A DNA stretch of 64,000 nucleotides from JAWHTC01 sp032586155 (GTDB lineage: Bacteria; Pseudomonadota; Alphaproteobacteria; Rhodobacterales; Rhodobacteraceae): the NCBI RefSeq assembly GCF_032586155.1, contig NZ_JAWHTC010000002.1:1173253-1237252 (forward strand), written 5' to 3'. This document shows positions 24,665-34,465 of the stretch, piece by piece. The number at the start of each line of letters is the position of its first letter. Positions within the stretch are counted from its first letter, which is position 1. Under the pieces are notes generated by a model. That model did not search any database. It saw nothing but the letters and a program-made list of their open reading frames with translations, and was not told the origin of the DNA. The position numbers and the translations under genes were made by a program.

Positions 24665-26071
24665 TCAGTTCAGATCCTGCAACAGCCGCCCGTGTTTGCG
24701 GGTCTGGGAAATGACCTGACCGAAGTTTTTGAACCCGCGCGAGGCCAGCATAGGCAGCATCAGGCAGAGGACCTCGGCGGTGGCCTGGGCGTCACCCAGA
24801 GCGGTGTGGCGCAGCTCTTCGGGAATGGTGACCCCGAGCCGGTCGCAGAGCGCGTCGAGCGTGTGGGTTTCCGAAGCGCCAAACAAGACCGCTGACAGAA
24901 GCACCGTGTCGAGGATGGGGTGGGTCCAATCCAGCCCCGAGCGTTTGCCGTGGCGGCGCAGGAAGGCCATGTCGAAGGGCGCGTTATGGGCGACGATGAC
25001 CGAGTTCTGCGAGAAGGTATGAAGATGCCCGGCGGCCAGGTGAATGTCAGGGGCATCGGCGACCATGGCATCGCTGACCTTGTGCACCTTGGTCGAGGCG
25101 GGCGGGATCGGCATGCCGGGATTGACCAGCTGGTCGATGCATTCGCCGGGAATGATCCGTCCGTTGACCACGCGGACAGCGCCGATCTGGACGATCTCGT
25201 CCTTGTTGGGTTGCAGGCCGGTGGTTTCGGTATCGAACACCATGTAGGTCAGCGCGTCGATCGGCGTATCCTCTATCGCGTGTTCCGAGGCTTGTTCACC
25301 GAGGTCGAAATCATAGATCAGCGGGCGCGCGGCGTCGGCGTCAATGCTGGCATGGGTGTCGTCGATCAGCAGCATGTAGCCCGGGGCGTGGGCAAGAGGC
25401 TTGAGGCGGGCGTCGAAAGTCAAACGGCCCTGAGTGCCGCGGGCGGTAAGTGAGACCTCGGCGCCGCTGGAATGCATTTCAGCATGGGCCAGCATCACGT
25501 CCTCTTCGCGGAAATACTCGAAGATCGAGGCGTTGAGGCGGGGCACATGGACTTGTCCCAAGATCTGAGCGGCCTGACCGTCATAGAGGGTGATCTGGTG
25601 GGCTGCGTTGACCAGAACCATGGCCATGGGGATTTCGGTCAGAAGGGCGGTGAGGCGCTCCTTTTCCGCCGCGAGACGGGCGGTCTCGGACGCAACGGCC
25701 TCGGCGGCGTCCATGGTGGATTGGCTGAGTTGGCCGGTGACCGCCTGGGTTGCGGGGGCAAGATCGCCGAGATAGCGTGCCTCGTTTTCGTTCAGTGCGA
25801 CGTCAACCCCGGCATGGGCGCGGGTGCGCATGGCGGCGGCAAGGCGTTCAATCGGTTTGGCAACGTTTTCGTCGAACAGCAGCCAGATGCCGGCGCTGAC
25901 CCCCAGAAGGCCAAAACCCGAGAGGATAGCGGAGAAGATGTAACCTGAGGGGTCGCCACCGGTGCGGCGATGGCCGATGTAGAGCGCGCCGGTGACGATG
26001 GCGATTCCGGCGAGCGCGAGGAAAAGGAAGAAGAGGAAGATGCGAAGGCGGAGGCTCAGTTTGGTCAGCAT
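24665..26071 (-). CDS. Membrane-anchored sensor-like DnaQ-type 3'-5' exonuclease
   Basis: 468 residues. Two N-terminal membrane spans (about residues 10-30 and 42-65) lead to a HAMP/coiled segment, a PAS-like segment (ERLTALLTEIPMAMVLVNAAHQITLYD), then a DEDDh exonuclease domain (about 270-450). The exonuclease residues are DTETTG (with Glu), HNAPFDMAF and HTALGDA. The family degrades single strands 3' to 5' as in DNA polymerase III epsilon, but here it is tethered to the membrane and joined to a sensor-like half. Start overlaps the upstream stop by one base. Cluster context with the symporter and DUF294 gene suggests a shared regulatory role. Confidence 0.88.
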   Translation of the reverse strand: MLTKLSLRLRIFLFFLFLALAGIAIVTGALYIGHRRTGGDPSGYIFSAILSGFGLLGVSAGIWLLFDENVAKPIERLAAAMRTRAHAGVDVALNENEARYLGDLAPATQAVTGQLSQSTMDAAEAVASETARLAAEKERLTALLTEIPMAMVLVNAAHQITLYDGQAAQILGQVHVPRLNASIFEYFREEDVMLAHAEMHSSGAEVSLTARGTQGRLTFDARLKPLAHAPGYMLLIDDTHASIDADAARPLIYDFDLGEQASEHAIEDTPIDALTYMVFDTETTGLQPNKDEIVQIGAVRVVNGRIIPGECIDQLVNPGMPIPPASTKVHKVSDAMVADAPDIHLAAGHLHTFSQNSVIVAHNAPFDMAFLRRHGKRSGLDWTHPILDTVLLSAVLFGASETHTLDALCDRLGVTIPEELRHTALGDAQATAEVLCLMLPMLASRGFKNFGQVISQTRKHGRLLQDLN

Positions 26072-26592
26072 CAGCTGCCTCCGCAGATATTGGCGAGGAT
26101 CGCGTCATCGGCGGGGACGGTAGCCCAGTCGGCGCCTTTAACCGTGCCGTCCGCGGCAAAGCTGACCCCGTCCGTGAGGGCCGCGCGGCGCGACCCCGCG
26201 CAATCGGCGAGTACCGGGATCTGATGAACCGGGGACCAACGGCCAAAGAGGTAGATATCGGCCAGCTTGTGATCGGGCGCGTTGTCATGGGTTTTGACCG
26301 AGGCTTCATCGAGGGCGACGAAGCGTTCGACGTAAGGCCGGGCATAGGTCCAGGGGCGATACCAGGCCTGGTTTTCAACCGTGTCGATGATCACCACGTC
26401 TTCGGGAAGGTTGGATTTGGTGCGAGGGAACCAGCCGTATTCGTTGCCGATGGTGGTGGCGATCATGGCGGCGCCCGCCGCGACGGGCATGGCCCATTTC
26501 GGCAGGCGTCCGCCGGTCAGCTTGTTCAGAAGCAGCACGATGCCCGCACCGGCAAAGCCGGCAAAGATCGTGGCGATCAGTTCGAGAAACAT
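26071..26592 (-). CDS. Conserved membrane-anchored protein, unknown function
   Basis: 173 residues. Hydrophobic N-terminus (LIATIFAGFAGAGIVLLLN, then PVAAGAAMIATTIGNEYGW) makes one or two spans; the remainder is a soluble domain with two cysteines (LADCAGSRR, LANICGGS at the end). It overlaps the exonuclease start by one base, so the pair is translationally coupled. No function assigned. Confidence 0.75.
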   Translation of the reverse strand: MFLELIATIFAGFAGAGIVLLLNKLTGGRLPKWAMPVAAGAAMIATTIGNEYGWFPRTKSNLPEDVVIIDTVENQAWYRPWTYARPYVERFVALDEASVKTHDNAPDHKLADIYLFGRWSPVHQIPVLADCAGSRRAALTDGVSFAADGTVKGADWATVPADDAILANICGGS

Positions 26593-26675
26593 GTGGTCTC
26601 CTCCTCTTGACCTGTTCGGTCAGTGTGGGCGGCGGCGGGCGTCCTCCTTGCCCGTGATCCGCCGCCCGAGATGTC

Positions 26676-28502
26676 TTAGCTCAGCGTGCCGCGCCCGTGG
26701 CCGATGGCCGATTGCATGGTTTTCACCACCACGAAGGCGTCACGCAGGTGGCTGCGGTCGAAATCGGACAGTGCCGCAGGGGGCAGGAAGTTGTCGGGTG
26801 CATTTCCCTGTTTGACCAGCGCGGCCTGATGTTCCAGCCGAGTGTCAGCAATCAGGTCATAGGCGGCCAACAAGTCCTGCGCACCGGATCCGCTCAGAAC
26901 ACCACTGTGTTCGGCGGCCTCGAGCCGCGCACGGGTATTAACCTCTTCCAGCCGTCCCTGAAGCGCATAGATGCGAGCCAGATCGACGATGGGCACGACG
27001 CCGTTGTGTTTCAGATCAAGCGTGTTCTTGTGTTCGCCCGAGCGAATGGTGGCAAGGCCACGCAGCAGGCCCAGCGGCGGCATGTGCTTGAGCGAGTTCG
27101 ACACCATATGGGCGACAAAGATCGAGTTCTTGTTCGCGGTCTTGAGGGTTTTCTTTTGAAGGTCTTCGAACAGGCCGAAATGGCCGCCAATCGGGCGCAG
27201 GTCGAACATGACGGAAGCCAGCATTTGCGCCTCGGGGTTGGGTTTGCGAATCCAACCTTGGAAATAGGCCTTCCAAACGCTGACGGGTTGGCACCAGCGC
27301 GGGTTCGTCGCCATCATGTCGCCGGGGCAATAGACATAGCCGCAGGTATCGAGCCCGTCGGAGACGAATTTGGCGAGGTCGGCGAAGTAGCCCGTGCGCT
27401 GTTCCTCGGTGACGGAATCGTCAAGGAACAGGCAGTTGTCCTGATCGCTGACGCCAGTCTGTTCCTGGCGGCCTTGCGAGCCGCAGGCGAGCCAGAGATA
27501 GGGCACGGGCGGCGGGCCAAGTTTTTCTTCGGCAAGCGTCAGCAGACGGCGGGTGGCGGTGTCGGCGATATCGGTGATCAGGCGGGTGACGACCTCGTGC
27601 CGATTGCCACCAGCGACCAGTTGCACCAGCAGCTTGGGAATGCGGGCTGTGACCTCGGCCATTTCCTCGGCGGTGTTGGCCTGGGCGATTTCGCTGACGA
27701 GCTCGGCGGAACTGACCGCCTGATAGCGGGTCAGATCGGTCTGGGTCACGATGCCGACCAGCTTTCCAGCTTCGACGATCGGGATGTGGCCGATACGGTG
27801 TTCCATCATTGCGTGAAGCACGTCCGAGCCGATGGCGCTGGGCGGCAGTGTGAAGGGGTTCGCGGTCATGACGTCTGCGACCGGGGTTGAGACTGGCAGG
27901 GCGTCGGCCAGAACCTTGTTCGACAGGTCGCGGGTGGTGAGGATGCCGGTGAGCGCGTCCTGTTCGCAAACGCACAGCGACGAGATACGTTTGTCGCGCA
28001 TCAACGTGGCAGCGTGTTGGACTGTGTCGGCCGGAGCGCAGGTCATCGGCACATGGGCCATCAGGGTTTCCACCAACGAGGTGGTAAGCGAGCGTTCCTG
28101 CGGCTTGCTGGACCGGGTGCGGTCGAAGAAATTGGCTGCTGCTTCGTACTCTTCAATCAGCCTGTGAAAATGGATCGGTGGCAGAACCAGGAGGATACAA
28201 TGCTCATCGGCGCTGGCGCTGGTGACGGCAATACCATCGCGCAAGAGACCGCGTTCCCCGAACGAGTTGCGCATGCCCAGATGCGAGACCACCACATCGT
28301 TTTCGTCCCGGACTTCGACCTGACCCGAGTAGATCAGGAAAAGACCGGGCAGTTTTTCTCCCAGGTCGTAGATCGAGAAGCTCGTCTCAACCTCCCAAGG
28401 TTCAAAAAACGGGGCGAGCTCTTCCACCGCGGGCGGCGGCAGGGCGTCATAGGGGTGCACCGATTTCAGGAAGCGGATGATTTGATCTTGGGTAAGGGGC
28501 AT
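26676..28502 (-). CDS. cNMP-binding/CBS/DUF294 nucleotidyltransferase-like protein
   Basis: 608 residues, cytoplasmic. Domain order: cyclic-nucleotide-binding domain (about 15-130), two CBS repeats (about 155-270; VADVMTANPFTLPPSA, GHIPIVEAGKLVGIVTQTDL), a DUF294 nucleotidyltransferase-like core (LACGSQGRQEQTGVSDQDN) and a helical DUF294 C-terminal domain. It resembles GlnD/adenylyltransferase-type signalling proteins. The start at 28502 has AAGG at good spacing; the longer frame begins inside the terminator of the symporter gene. Its place after an acetate-type symporter suggests control of uptake (inference). Confidence 0.88.
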   Translation of the reverse strand: MPLTQDQIIRFLKSVHPYDALPPPAVEELAPFFEPWEVETSFSIYDLGEKLPGLFLIYSGQVEVRDENDVVVSHLGMRNSFGERGLLRDGIAVTSASADEHCILLVLPPIHFHRLIEEYEAAANFFDRTRSSKPQERSLTTSLVETLMAHVPMTCAPADTVQHAATLMRDKRISSLCVCEQDALTGILTTRDLSNKVLADALPVSTPVADVMTANPFTLPPSAIGSDVLHAMMEHRIGHIPIVEAGKLVGIVTQTDLTRYQAVSSAELVSEIAQANTAEEMAEVTARIPKLLVQLVAGGNRHEVVTRLITDIADTATRRLLTLAEEKLGPPPVPYLWLACGSQGRQEQTGVSDQDNCLFLDDSVTEEQRTGYFADLAKFVSDGLDTCGYVYCPGDMMATNPRWCQPVSVWKAYFQGWIRKPNPEAQMLASVMFDLRPIGGHFGLFEDLQKKTLKTANKNSIFVAHMVSNSLKHMPPLGLLRGLATIRSGEHKNTLDLKHNGVVPIVDLARIYALQGRLEEVNTRARLEAAEHSGVLSGSGAQDLLAAYDLIADTRLEHQAALVKQGNAPDNFLPPAALSDFDRSHLRDAFVVVKTMQSAIGHGRGTLS

Positions 28503-28526
28503 GGGAGTGACCTTGGGATTCAAAGT

Positions 28527-28559
28527 AAAAAGTCCTGCCCGGTGTGCACCGGACAGGAC
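28527..28559 (-). terminator. Terminator after the symporter gene
   Basis: On the minus strand GTCCTG-T-CCGGTG-CA-CACCGG-G-CAGGAC ends in TTTTTAC: a long near-perfect stem with a T run, between the symporter and the DUF294 gene. It may only partly stop transcription into the latter. Confidence 0.7.
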
Positions 28560-28610
28560 CAGATTGAAAGAGGTCAGGTGGCCGCATTGGGCCACCCGGC
28601 CATGTCACGA

Positions 28611-30398
28611 TCAGTGATCCTGAGCGGCACCTGCGCCACGCGGAACGCGAACGCTGTGCACCAGATCCTTGATCTCTTGCGGCAGTGGCTTGGTCATGCC
28701 CGACACCACGTAGGCGACAGCGAAGTTGACCGCAGCACCGATCGCGCCGAACGAAGTCGACTTGATCGTGCCCAGAAGCGGGTCAGCATCGGTGAAGCTG
28801 TTGGTGCCCGGAATGAAGAGCCAGCCTTTGTGCAGGAAGATGTAGACCAGGGTCACGGTCAGACCGGCCAGCATCCCCATCACGGCGCCGGTGTTGTTCA
28901 CCTTCGTAGAGAAGATGCCCATCATCAGAGCCGGGAAGATCGATGCCGCCGCCAGACCAAAGGCCAGGGCCACGGTTTGCGCCGCAAAGCCCGGAGGATT
29001 GAGACCCAGGTAGGTCGCAACCGCGATGGCAACGGCCATAGCAACACGTGCCGACAGCAGTTCGCCTTTTTCCGAGATCTGCGGGTTGATCGCGCCTTTG
29101 ATCAAGTCGTGGCTAACCGCCGACGAGATCGCCAGCAGAAGGCCAGCAGCGGTCGACAGCGCAGCGGCAAGACCACCGGCAGCCACCAGACCGATCACCC
29201 AGCTGGGCAGGTTGGCGATTTCCGGGTTGGCCAGCACCAGGATGTCACGGTTGAACTTGGTCAGCTCATTGCCTTCCCAGCCTTTTTCCGCGGCCATTGC
29301 CTGCATGTCGGCGTTCTTGTCGTTGTAGTACTGGATTTTGCCGTCGCCGTTTTTGTCTTCCCAATCGAGAAGGCCGGTTTTCTGCCAGGTTTTCATCCAG
29401 TCATACTGCGGCTCGCTATCGATCTGTTGGACCGACACGGCTTCGCCGCTGATGCCGCCGTTCGGCCACATCATTTCCGAGATATTCAGGCGTGCCATGG
29501 CACCAACAGCCGGGGCCGTCAGGTAAAGCAGCGCGATGAACACCAGGGTCCAGCCAGCCGACCAACGTGCGTCCGATACTTTGGGCACGGTGAAGAAGCG
29601 CATGATGACGTGGGGCAGACCTGCGGTACCGATCATCAGCGACAGGGTGAACAGAACCATGTTGAGCGTATCGGCGTGGTGCGCGGTATACTCGGCGAAG
29701 CCCAGTTCGGTGACGATTGCGTCGAGTTTCGCCAGCAGAGGCTCGCCCGAGGCGGCGTGATCGCCAAAGAGACCCAGTGCCGGGATCGGGTTGCCGGTCA
29801 GTTGCAGCGAGATGAACACGGCCGGGATGGTGTAGGCCATGATCAGAACGCAGTACTGCGCCACTTGAGTGTAAGTCACACCCTTCATGCCGCCGAACAC
29901 AGCGTAAGCGAACACAACACAGGCACCGATCAGAAGACCGGTTGTGTTGCTGACTTCGAGGAAGCGGCCAAAGGCCACGCCAACGCCGGTCATCTGACCG
30001 ATCACGTAGGTGGTGGACGCAACGATCAGGCAGATCACGGCGACGATGCGCGCGGTCTGGCTGTAGAAGCGGTCACCAATAAATTCGGACACGGTGAATT
30101 TGCCGAACTTGCGCAGGTAGGGTGCAAGCAGCAGCGCCAGCAGGACGTACCCACCGGTCCAGCCCATCAGGAACGACGAGTTGTCGTAACCTGTAAAGGC
30201 TATGAGGCCCGCCATGGAGATGAACGAGGCAGCCGACATCCAGTCAGCAGCCGTTGCCATCCCGTTGGTGACGGGGTGAACGCCGCGACCCGCGGCGTAA
30301 AATTCCGAGGTTGATCCGGCACGAGCCCAGATCGCGATGCCGATGTAGAGCGCAAAAGACGCGCCGACAAACAGCAGGTTGATTGTAAACTGATCCAT
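28611..30398 (-). CDS. Sodium:solute symporter, acetate-permease type
   Basis: 595-residue inner-membrane transporter of the SSS family, with about 13 hydrophobic segments. The start NLLFVGASFALYIGIAIWARAGST and FYAAGRGVHPVTNGMATAADWMSAASFIS are typical of ActP-like carriers, as is the sodium-site region around MIGTAGLPHVIMRFFTVP. It follows a DUF4212 small subunit by 13 bases and lies in a minus-strand run with acs, so uptake of acetate or another short monocarboxylate is likely. It could also carry pyruvate or propionate. Confidence 0.88.
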   Translation of the reverse strand: MDQFTINLLFVGASFALYIGIAIWARAGSTSEFYAAGRGVHPVTNGMATAADWMSAASFISMAGLIAFTGYDNSSFLMGWTGGYVLLALLLAPYLRKFGKFTVSEFIGDRFYSQTARIVAVICLIVASTTYVIGQMTGVGVAFGRFLEVSNTTGLLIGACVVFAYAVFGGMKGVTYTQVAQYCVLIMAYTIPAVFISLQLTGNPIPALGLFGDHAASGEPLLAKLDAIVTELGFAEYTAHHADTLNMVLFTLSLMIGTAGLPHVIMRFFTVPKVSDARWSAGWTLVFIALLYLTAPAVGAMARLNISEMMWPNGGISGEAVSVQQIDSEPQYDWMKTWQKTGLLDWEDKNGDGKIQYYNDKNADMQAMAAEKGWEGNELTKFNRDILVLANPEIANLPSWVIGLVAAGGLAAALSTAAGLLLAISSAVSHDLIKGAINPQISEKGELLSARVAMAVAIAVATYLGLNPPGFAAQTVALAFGLAAASIFPALMMGIFSTKVNNTGAVMGMLAGLTVTLVYIFLHKGWLFIPGTNSFTDADPLLGTIKSTSFGAIGAAVNFAVAYVVSGMTKPLPQEIKDLVHSVRVPRGAGAAQDH

Positions 30399-30411
30399 CT
30401 GTCCCAGATCC

Positions 30412-30672
30412 TTATTCTTCGTCTACGCCGTGTTCACGGTCGAGCTTGTTCATCCGGATGGCGTAGAAGAAAATCAGCGCCAGGAAGACAAGGATCGAAC
30501 CCTGTTGGGCAAACCAGAAGCCCAGATCGGTGCCGCCGACGGCGATGCCGGACAGCATCGGGCGCAGCAGGATGCCGAACCCGAAAGAGACCAGCGCCCA
30601 AATCACGAGGCTGATCAGAATGATACGCACGTTGGCTGACCAATATGCGTTGTTGGATGAGTTATCGGACAT
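30412..30672 (-). CDS. DUF4212 small subunit of the symporter
   Basis: 86 residues with two membrane spans (IILISLVIWALVSFGFGILL and FWFAQQGSILVFLALIFFYAI) ending in MNKLDREHGVDEE. DUF4212 proteins are routinely encoded directly before a VC_2705-type SSS symporter, as here. Probably an accessory subunit; precise role unknown. Confidence 0.88.
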   Translation of the reverse strand: MSDNSSNNAYWSANVRIILISLVIWALVSFGFGILLRPMLSGIAVGGTDLGFWFAQQGSILVFLALIFFYAIRMNKLDREHGVDEE

Positions 30673-30703
30673 GTGTCCTCCCCCTATTCCCAGTTTCCTC
30701 CAA

Positions 30704-30728
30704 GGTGGCGCGGCTCATCCACGCCACC
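30704..30728 (-). terminator. Hairpin after adk (possible weak terminator or attenuator)
   Basis: GGTGGCG (30704-30710) and CGCCACC (30722-30728) form a 7-bp stem between the adk stop and the DUF4212 start. There is no T run, so termination would be factor-dependent. Confidence 0.35.
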
Positions 30729-30737
30729 ACTTCCCTG

Positions 30738-31421
30738 TTACGCAATCGCTGCTTGCACGATTGTGTTCAGTCCGTTTGCGATGGCGGCTATGTCGCCCAT
30801 CGCATCAAGGCGCTTGAGGGCGCCCTTTTCGTCGTAATAAGTGATCAGCGGCGCGGTTTGCGCGTGATAGGCTTCGAGCCGCTGGGCCACGGTTTCGGCG
30901 TTGTCGTCGGCACGGCGTTTCATCTCCGTACCGCCGCATTTGTCACAGGTGCCGTCCTTGGCCGTCGGTTTGAACGTGTCGTGATAACCCTCGCCACACG
31001 ACCCGCACGTAAAGCGGCCCGAGATGCGGGTGACCATTTCGCTGTCCTGCACTTCAAGGCTGATCGCGGCGTTGATCTTCTGGCCCATGTCGGCGAGCAG
31101 CGTATCAAGCGCCTCGGCCTGGACCGTGGTGCGCGGAAAGCCGTCGAGGATCACGCCCTTGGCGCAATCGTCCTCTTGCAGGCGGTCGCGCAGGATGGCG
31201 ATGACGATCTCATCCGAGACCAGATCACCGGCTTCCATCACGGCCTTGGCGGCCTTGCCGGCATCGGTACCCGCGGCCACGGCGGCGCGCAGAAGATCAC
31301 CGGTCGACAACTGCACCAGACCAAACTTGTCTTCCAGCATGCGGGCCTGCGTGCCCTTCCCGGCGCCGGGAGGGCCGAGAAGGATCAGAACGGGGGCGGC
31401 GGTTGTGGTTGTTCCGTCCAT
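30738..31421 (-). CDS. adk: Adenylate kinase (zinc-lid, long form)
   Basis: 227-residue cytoplasmic enzyme that interconverts ATP, AMP and ADP. The P-loop GPPGAGKGTQA lies near the N-terminus, with the NMP-binding region LSTGDLLRAAV and DGFPRTTVQAE. The LID carries four cysteines (CGSC ... CDKC), so it binds zinc. An extended N-terminus of about ten residues (MDGTTTTAAP) is unusual. It sits 5 bases after acs on the same strand; the AMP made by acetyl-CoA synthetase is a substrate of this kinase, which makes the pairing sensible. A second ribosomal-cluster adk may exist elsewhere. Confidence 0.93.
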   Translation of the reverse strand: MDGTTTTAAPVLILLGPPGAGKGTQARMLEDKFGLVQLSTGDLLRAAVAAGTDAGKAAKAVMEAGDLVSDEIVIAILRDRLQEDDCAKGVILDGFPRTTVQAEALDTLLADMGQKINAAISLEVQDSEMVTRISGRFTCGSCGEGYHDTFKPTAKDGTCDKCGGTEMKRRADDNAETVAQRLEAYHAQTAPLITYYDEKGALKRLDAMGDIAAIANGLNTIVQAAIA

Positions 31422-31426
31422 AACGC

Positions 31427-33391
31427 TTAGCCCTTGTTCATGCGGTTATCGATCAGTTCGTCCACGACCGACGGGTCGGCGAGGGTCGAGGTGTCACCAA
31501 GCGCGCCGAAGTCGTCCTCGGCGATCTTGCGCAGGATGCGGCGCATGATCTTGCCCGAACGGGTTTTCGGCAGGCCGGGGGCCCACTGAACCAGATCAGG
31601 CGAAGCAATCGGACCGATTTCCTGACGGACCCAGGTGCGCAACTCCTTGCGCAGCTCTTCCGAAGGCTCGACGCCGTTCATCAGGGTGACATAGCAATAG
31701 ATGCCCTGACCCTTGATGTCGTGCGGGTAGCCAACAACAGCGGCCTCGGCAACCGAGGCATGTGCGACCAGCGCGCTTTCGACTTCGGCGGTGCCCATGC
31801 GGTGGCCCGAGACGTTGATCACGTCATCGACGCGGCCGGTGATCCAGTAATCGCCTTCTTCGTCGCGACGGCAGCCGTCCCCGGCAAAGTAGTAGCCCTT
31901 GTAGTCCGAGAAATAGGTTTTCTCGAAGCGCTCGTGATCGCCCCAGACGGTGCGCATCTGGCCAGGCCAGCTGTCTTTCATGCACAGCACGCCTTCGACC
32001 GGGTAGGTGTGGATCTCTTCGCCTGACGTGGGTTCCAGAACCACCGGCTGAACCCCGAAGAAGGGTTTCATCGCCGCGCCGGGTTTGGCCGCGTGGGCAC
32101 CGGGCAGCGGAGTCATCATGTGACCGCCGGTTTCGGTTTGCCACCAGGTATCAACGATGGGGCAGTTGCCTTTGCCGATCACGTTGAAATACCAGTTCCA
32201 GGCTTCGGGGTTGATCGGTTCGCCCACAGTGCCCAGCACCTTGAGGCTGCTTAGATCGCAGCTGTTGACGAACTCGTCGCCCTGACCCATCAGCGCGCGC
32301 AGTGCGGTGGGGGCGGTGTAGAACTGGTTGACCTTGTGCTTTTCGCAAACCTGCCAGAAACGGCTGGCATCCGGGTAGGTCGGTACGCCTTCGAACATCA
32401 ATGTGGTGGCGCCATTGGCCAGCGGGCCATAGACGATGTAGCTGTGGCCGGTGACCCAGCCCACGTCGGCGGTGCACCAGTAGATATCGCCATCGTGGTA
32501 GTCGAAGGTGATTTCCTGGGTCATCGAGGCCCAGACGAGGTAGCCGCCCGAGCAATGAACGACGCCCTTGGGCTGACCGGTCGAACCCGAGGTGTAGAGG
32601 ATGAAGAGCGGGTCTTCGGCCCCCATCTCTTCCGGCGGGCAATCGTCGCCGACTTTTTCCAGCTCTTCATGCAGCCAGAAGTCGAGACCATCGCGCCATG
32701 CAACCTGATCACCGGTGCGCCGCACCACGAGGCATTTGACCTCGTCGACGTCATGCAGCAGGGCCTGGTTGACGTTGTCCTTGAGCTTGGTTTTGCGGCC
32801 ACCGCGCGGCGCGGTGTCGGCGGTGATGACGACCTTGGCGTCGCAACCGTTGACCCGCGCGCCCAGAGCGTCGGGTGAGAAGCCGGCGAAAACGATCGAA
32901 TGGATTGCGCCGATACGGGCACAGGCCAGCATGGCGTAGGCGGCTTCGGGGATCATAGGCAGATAGATGATGACCCGGTCGCCCTTGGTCACGCCCATCG
33001 ACTTCAGGACGTTGGCCATGCGGCTGACCGAGAGGTGCAGATCCTTGTAGGTGATGTGCTGGGCCGGTTCGGTGGGATCGTCGGGCTCGAAGATGATCGC
33101 GGTCTGATCGCCACGGGTTTCAAGGTGACGGTCGACACAGTTGGCGGCGACGTTCAGGGTACCGTCTTCAAACCACTTGATGTCGACATTGCCGGGCTCA
33201 TAGCTGGTATTCTTGACCTTGGTGAAAGGCTTGATCCAGTCGATCCGCTTGCCATGTTCACCCCAGAAGCTTTCTGGGTCGTTGACCGAGGCGGCATACA
33301 TCTCTTCGTATTTTGCAGCGTCGACATGCGCGTTCGCAGTGAACGCGGGTGCCGGGGGGTATGATTGATTGTTTACGGTTTCGTTCGACAT
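31427..33391 (-). CDS. acs: Acetyl-CoA synthetase (AMP-forming)
   Basis: 654-residue enzyme activating acetate with ATP and CoA. Adenylation motifs are present: [26 protein letters not shown] and [17 protein letters not shown]. The C-terminal [15 protein letters not shown] contains the catalytic lysine that is acetylated in the family. ATG at 33391 has GGAGGA upstream; a longer frame to 33466 lacks this. With the symporter/DUF4212 genes it makes an acetate uptake and activation cluster. Confidence 0.95.
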   Translation of the reverse strand: MSNETVNNQSYPPAPAFTANAHVDAAKYEEMYAASVNDPESFWGEHGKRIDWIKPFTKVKNTSYEPGNVDIKWFEDGTLNVAANCVDRHLETRGDQTAIIFEPDDPTEPAQHITYKDLHLSVSRMANVLKSMGVTKGDRVIIYLPMIPEAAYAMLACARIGAIHSIVFAGFSPDALGARVNGCDAKVVITADTAPRGGRKTKLKDNVNQALLHDVDEVKCLVVRRTGDQVAWRDGLDFWLHEELEKVGDDCPPEEMGAEDPLFILYTSGSTGQPKGVVHCSGGYLVWASMTQEITFDYHDGDIYWCTADVGWVTGHSYIVYGPLANGATTLMFEGVPTYPDASRFWQVCEKHKVNQFYTAPTALRALMGQGDEFVNSCDLSSLKVLGTVGEPINPEAWNWYFNVIGKGNCPIVDTWWQTETGGHMMTPLPGAHAAKPGAAMKPFFGVQPVVLEPTSGEEIHTYPVEGVLCMKDSWPGQMRTVWGDHERFEKTYFSDYKGYYFAGDGCRRDEEGDYWITGRVDDVINVSGHRMGTAEVESALVAHASVAEAAVVGYPHDIKGQGIYCYVTLMNGVEPSEELRKELRTWVRQEIGPIASPDLVQWAPGLPKTRSGKIMRRILRKIAEDDFGALGDTSTLADPSVVDELIDNRMNKG

Positions 33392-33949
33392 TGGGGTCCT
33401 CCTACCTACAGCCCAAAGTGACCCAGCGTCAGGGCGCCGTCCAAAGCGCGAATTAAGCAGTGTCACAAACTTTCCGGGATCATAGGGATTTTTGAAAAAA
33501 AATTGATAAGTTAGTGGATTTCAAAAGGAATTTTGTAAAATCGTTTTCGGTAATTCGATCAGATATGTAATAAAATTTACATATTGTGTGAGATGCCCTT
33601 GAAAAGAAGGAACTTTGAGATTGGTGGATTTTTGGAGTTTCCGTGCACGTCAGGCAGAAAATCTGCGTCGAAAATATGCGCCAGGGCACTTGAGCAGGGT
33701 GCGGCAAATTGCTTCAGTATACATTTGCATGCATCGAATGCCGTCAAGCGCGTTGACCGATTCCCCTGCAGGAACGACAACCCGATCCAATTGATCGCCA
33801 TGAGAAGGGCGGTTGCGGTATTGGCTCCAGCGTCGGCTCTTACAGGTACTGCGCCCTGGGTACGTAAGGAAATCTTTGGGATAATGCGGATCAAACCGGT
33901 GCTGGGTCACCATTCCGCGGTCTGGAAATCTCGCGGTTGGTCTGCGATG
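33392..33949. other. Gene-poor AT-rich region upstream of acs
   Basis: The first 200 bases are strikingly AT-rich, as expected for the acs promoter. An open plus-strand frame (33584-34153) crosses the whole region but ends antisense in the DUF2478 gene and has no ribosome site or recognisable similarity, so I do not call it. No other feature is supported. Confidence 0.5.
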
Positions 33950-34447
33950 TCAGTCCTTGAACCAATCGAGGATCGCACTCTCGTCCGGGTTTACCGATTG
34001 GGCCAAACCGCCAGTGAAATCGTCAAACGCGGCCTTCCCACCCGCACCGACACCGACAAGCACCGGGATGCCCTGTTCGATGGCCGCGCCGATCACTGCG
34101 CAGAAACCGCGGCCCGAGGCCTCTTCTGGGCCGAACTTGTTGAGGATGAATAGCTCAGCGCCCTCGAGCGCACCACTTTCTACTTGCGCCACTGCGTCTG
34201 CGATGGCGCTGGGGTCAAGGCGACACGCGTCCGAGCCCACGCCCAGGTTCTGGGTGATCTGGATGTCGGGGCCGGCAGGCAGGACGCGGACCTTCATGTC
34301 GCAGCCGTTATCAAAGGTGCTTTCATGCTCCAGCACCTTGACGATCCCGGCCAGTGCATGGCCCCGATCACCCAGTTGCTGCGCAACGGTGGTCAGAAGC
34401 CGGTCGGTTTCGCCGCGCTCGGCTGAGTTGACACTTGCGATTTTCAT
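33950..34447 (-). CDS. DUF2478 protein (NTPase-like)
   Basis: 165 residues. DUF2478 family, often found near molybdenum or anaerobic-metabolism genes; here 18 bases after ubiV. The segment ALEGAELFILNKFGPEEASGRGF and VLVGVGAGGKAAFDDFTGG are typical; a classical Walker A loop is not evident. AAGGGGG precedes the start. Role unproved; co-expression with the ubi genes is likely. Confidence 0.8.
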   Translation of the reverse strand: MKIASVNSAERGETDRLLTTVAQQLGDRGHALAGIVKVLEHESTFDNGCDMKVRVLPAGPDIQITQNLGVGSDACRLDPSAIADAVAQVESGALEGAELFILNKFGPEEASGRGFCAVIGAAIEQGIPVLVGVGAGGKAAFDDFTGGLAQSVNPDESAILDWFKD

Positions 34448-34465
34448 GGGCCGTTCCCCCTTGGG

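Noticed and set aside
28014..30314. 766-codon plus-strand open frame opposite the symporter and DUF294 genes
   Set aside because: It is the antisense shadow of two well-supported genes, rich in His/Arg/Gln as expected from GC-skewed complement, with no ribosome site or known motif.
33584..34153. 189-codon plus-strand frame upstream of and antisense to the DUF2478 gene
   Set aside because: No ribosome site, odd composition, and its second half is the complement of a real gene.
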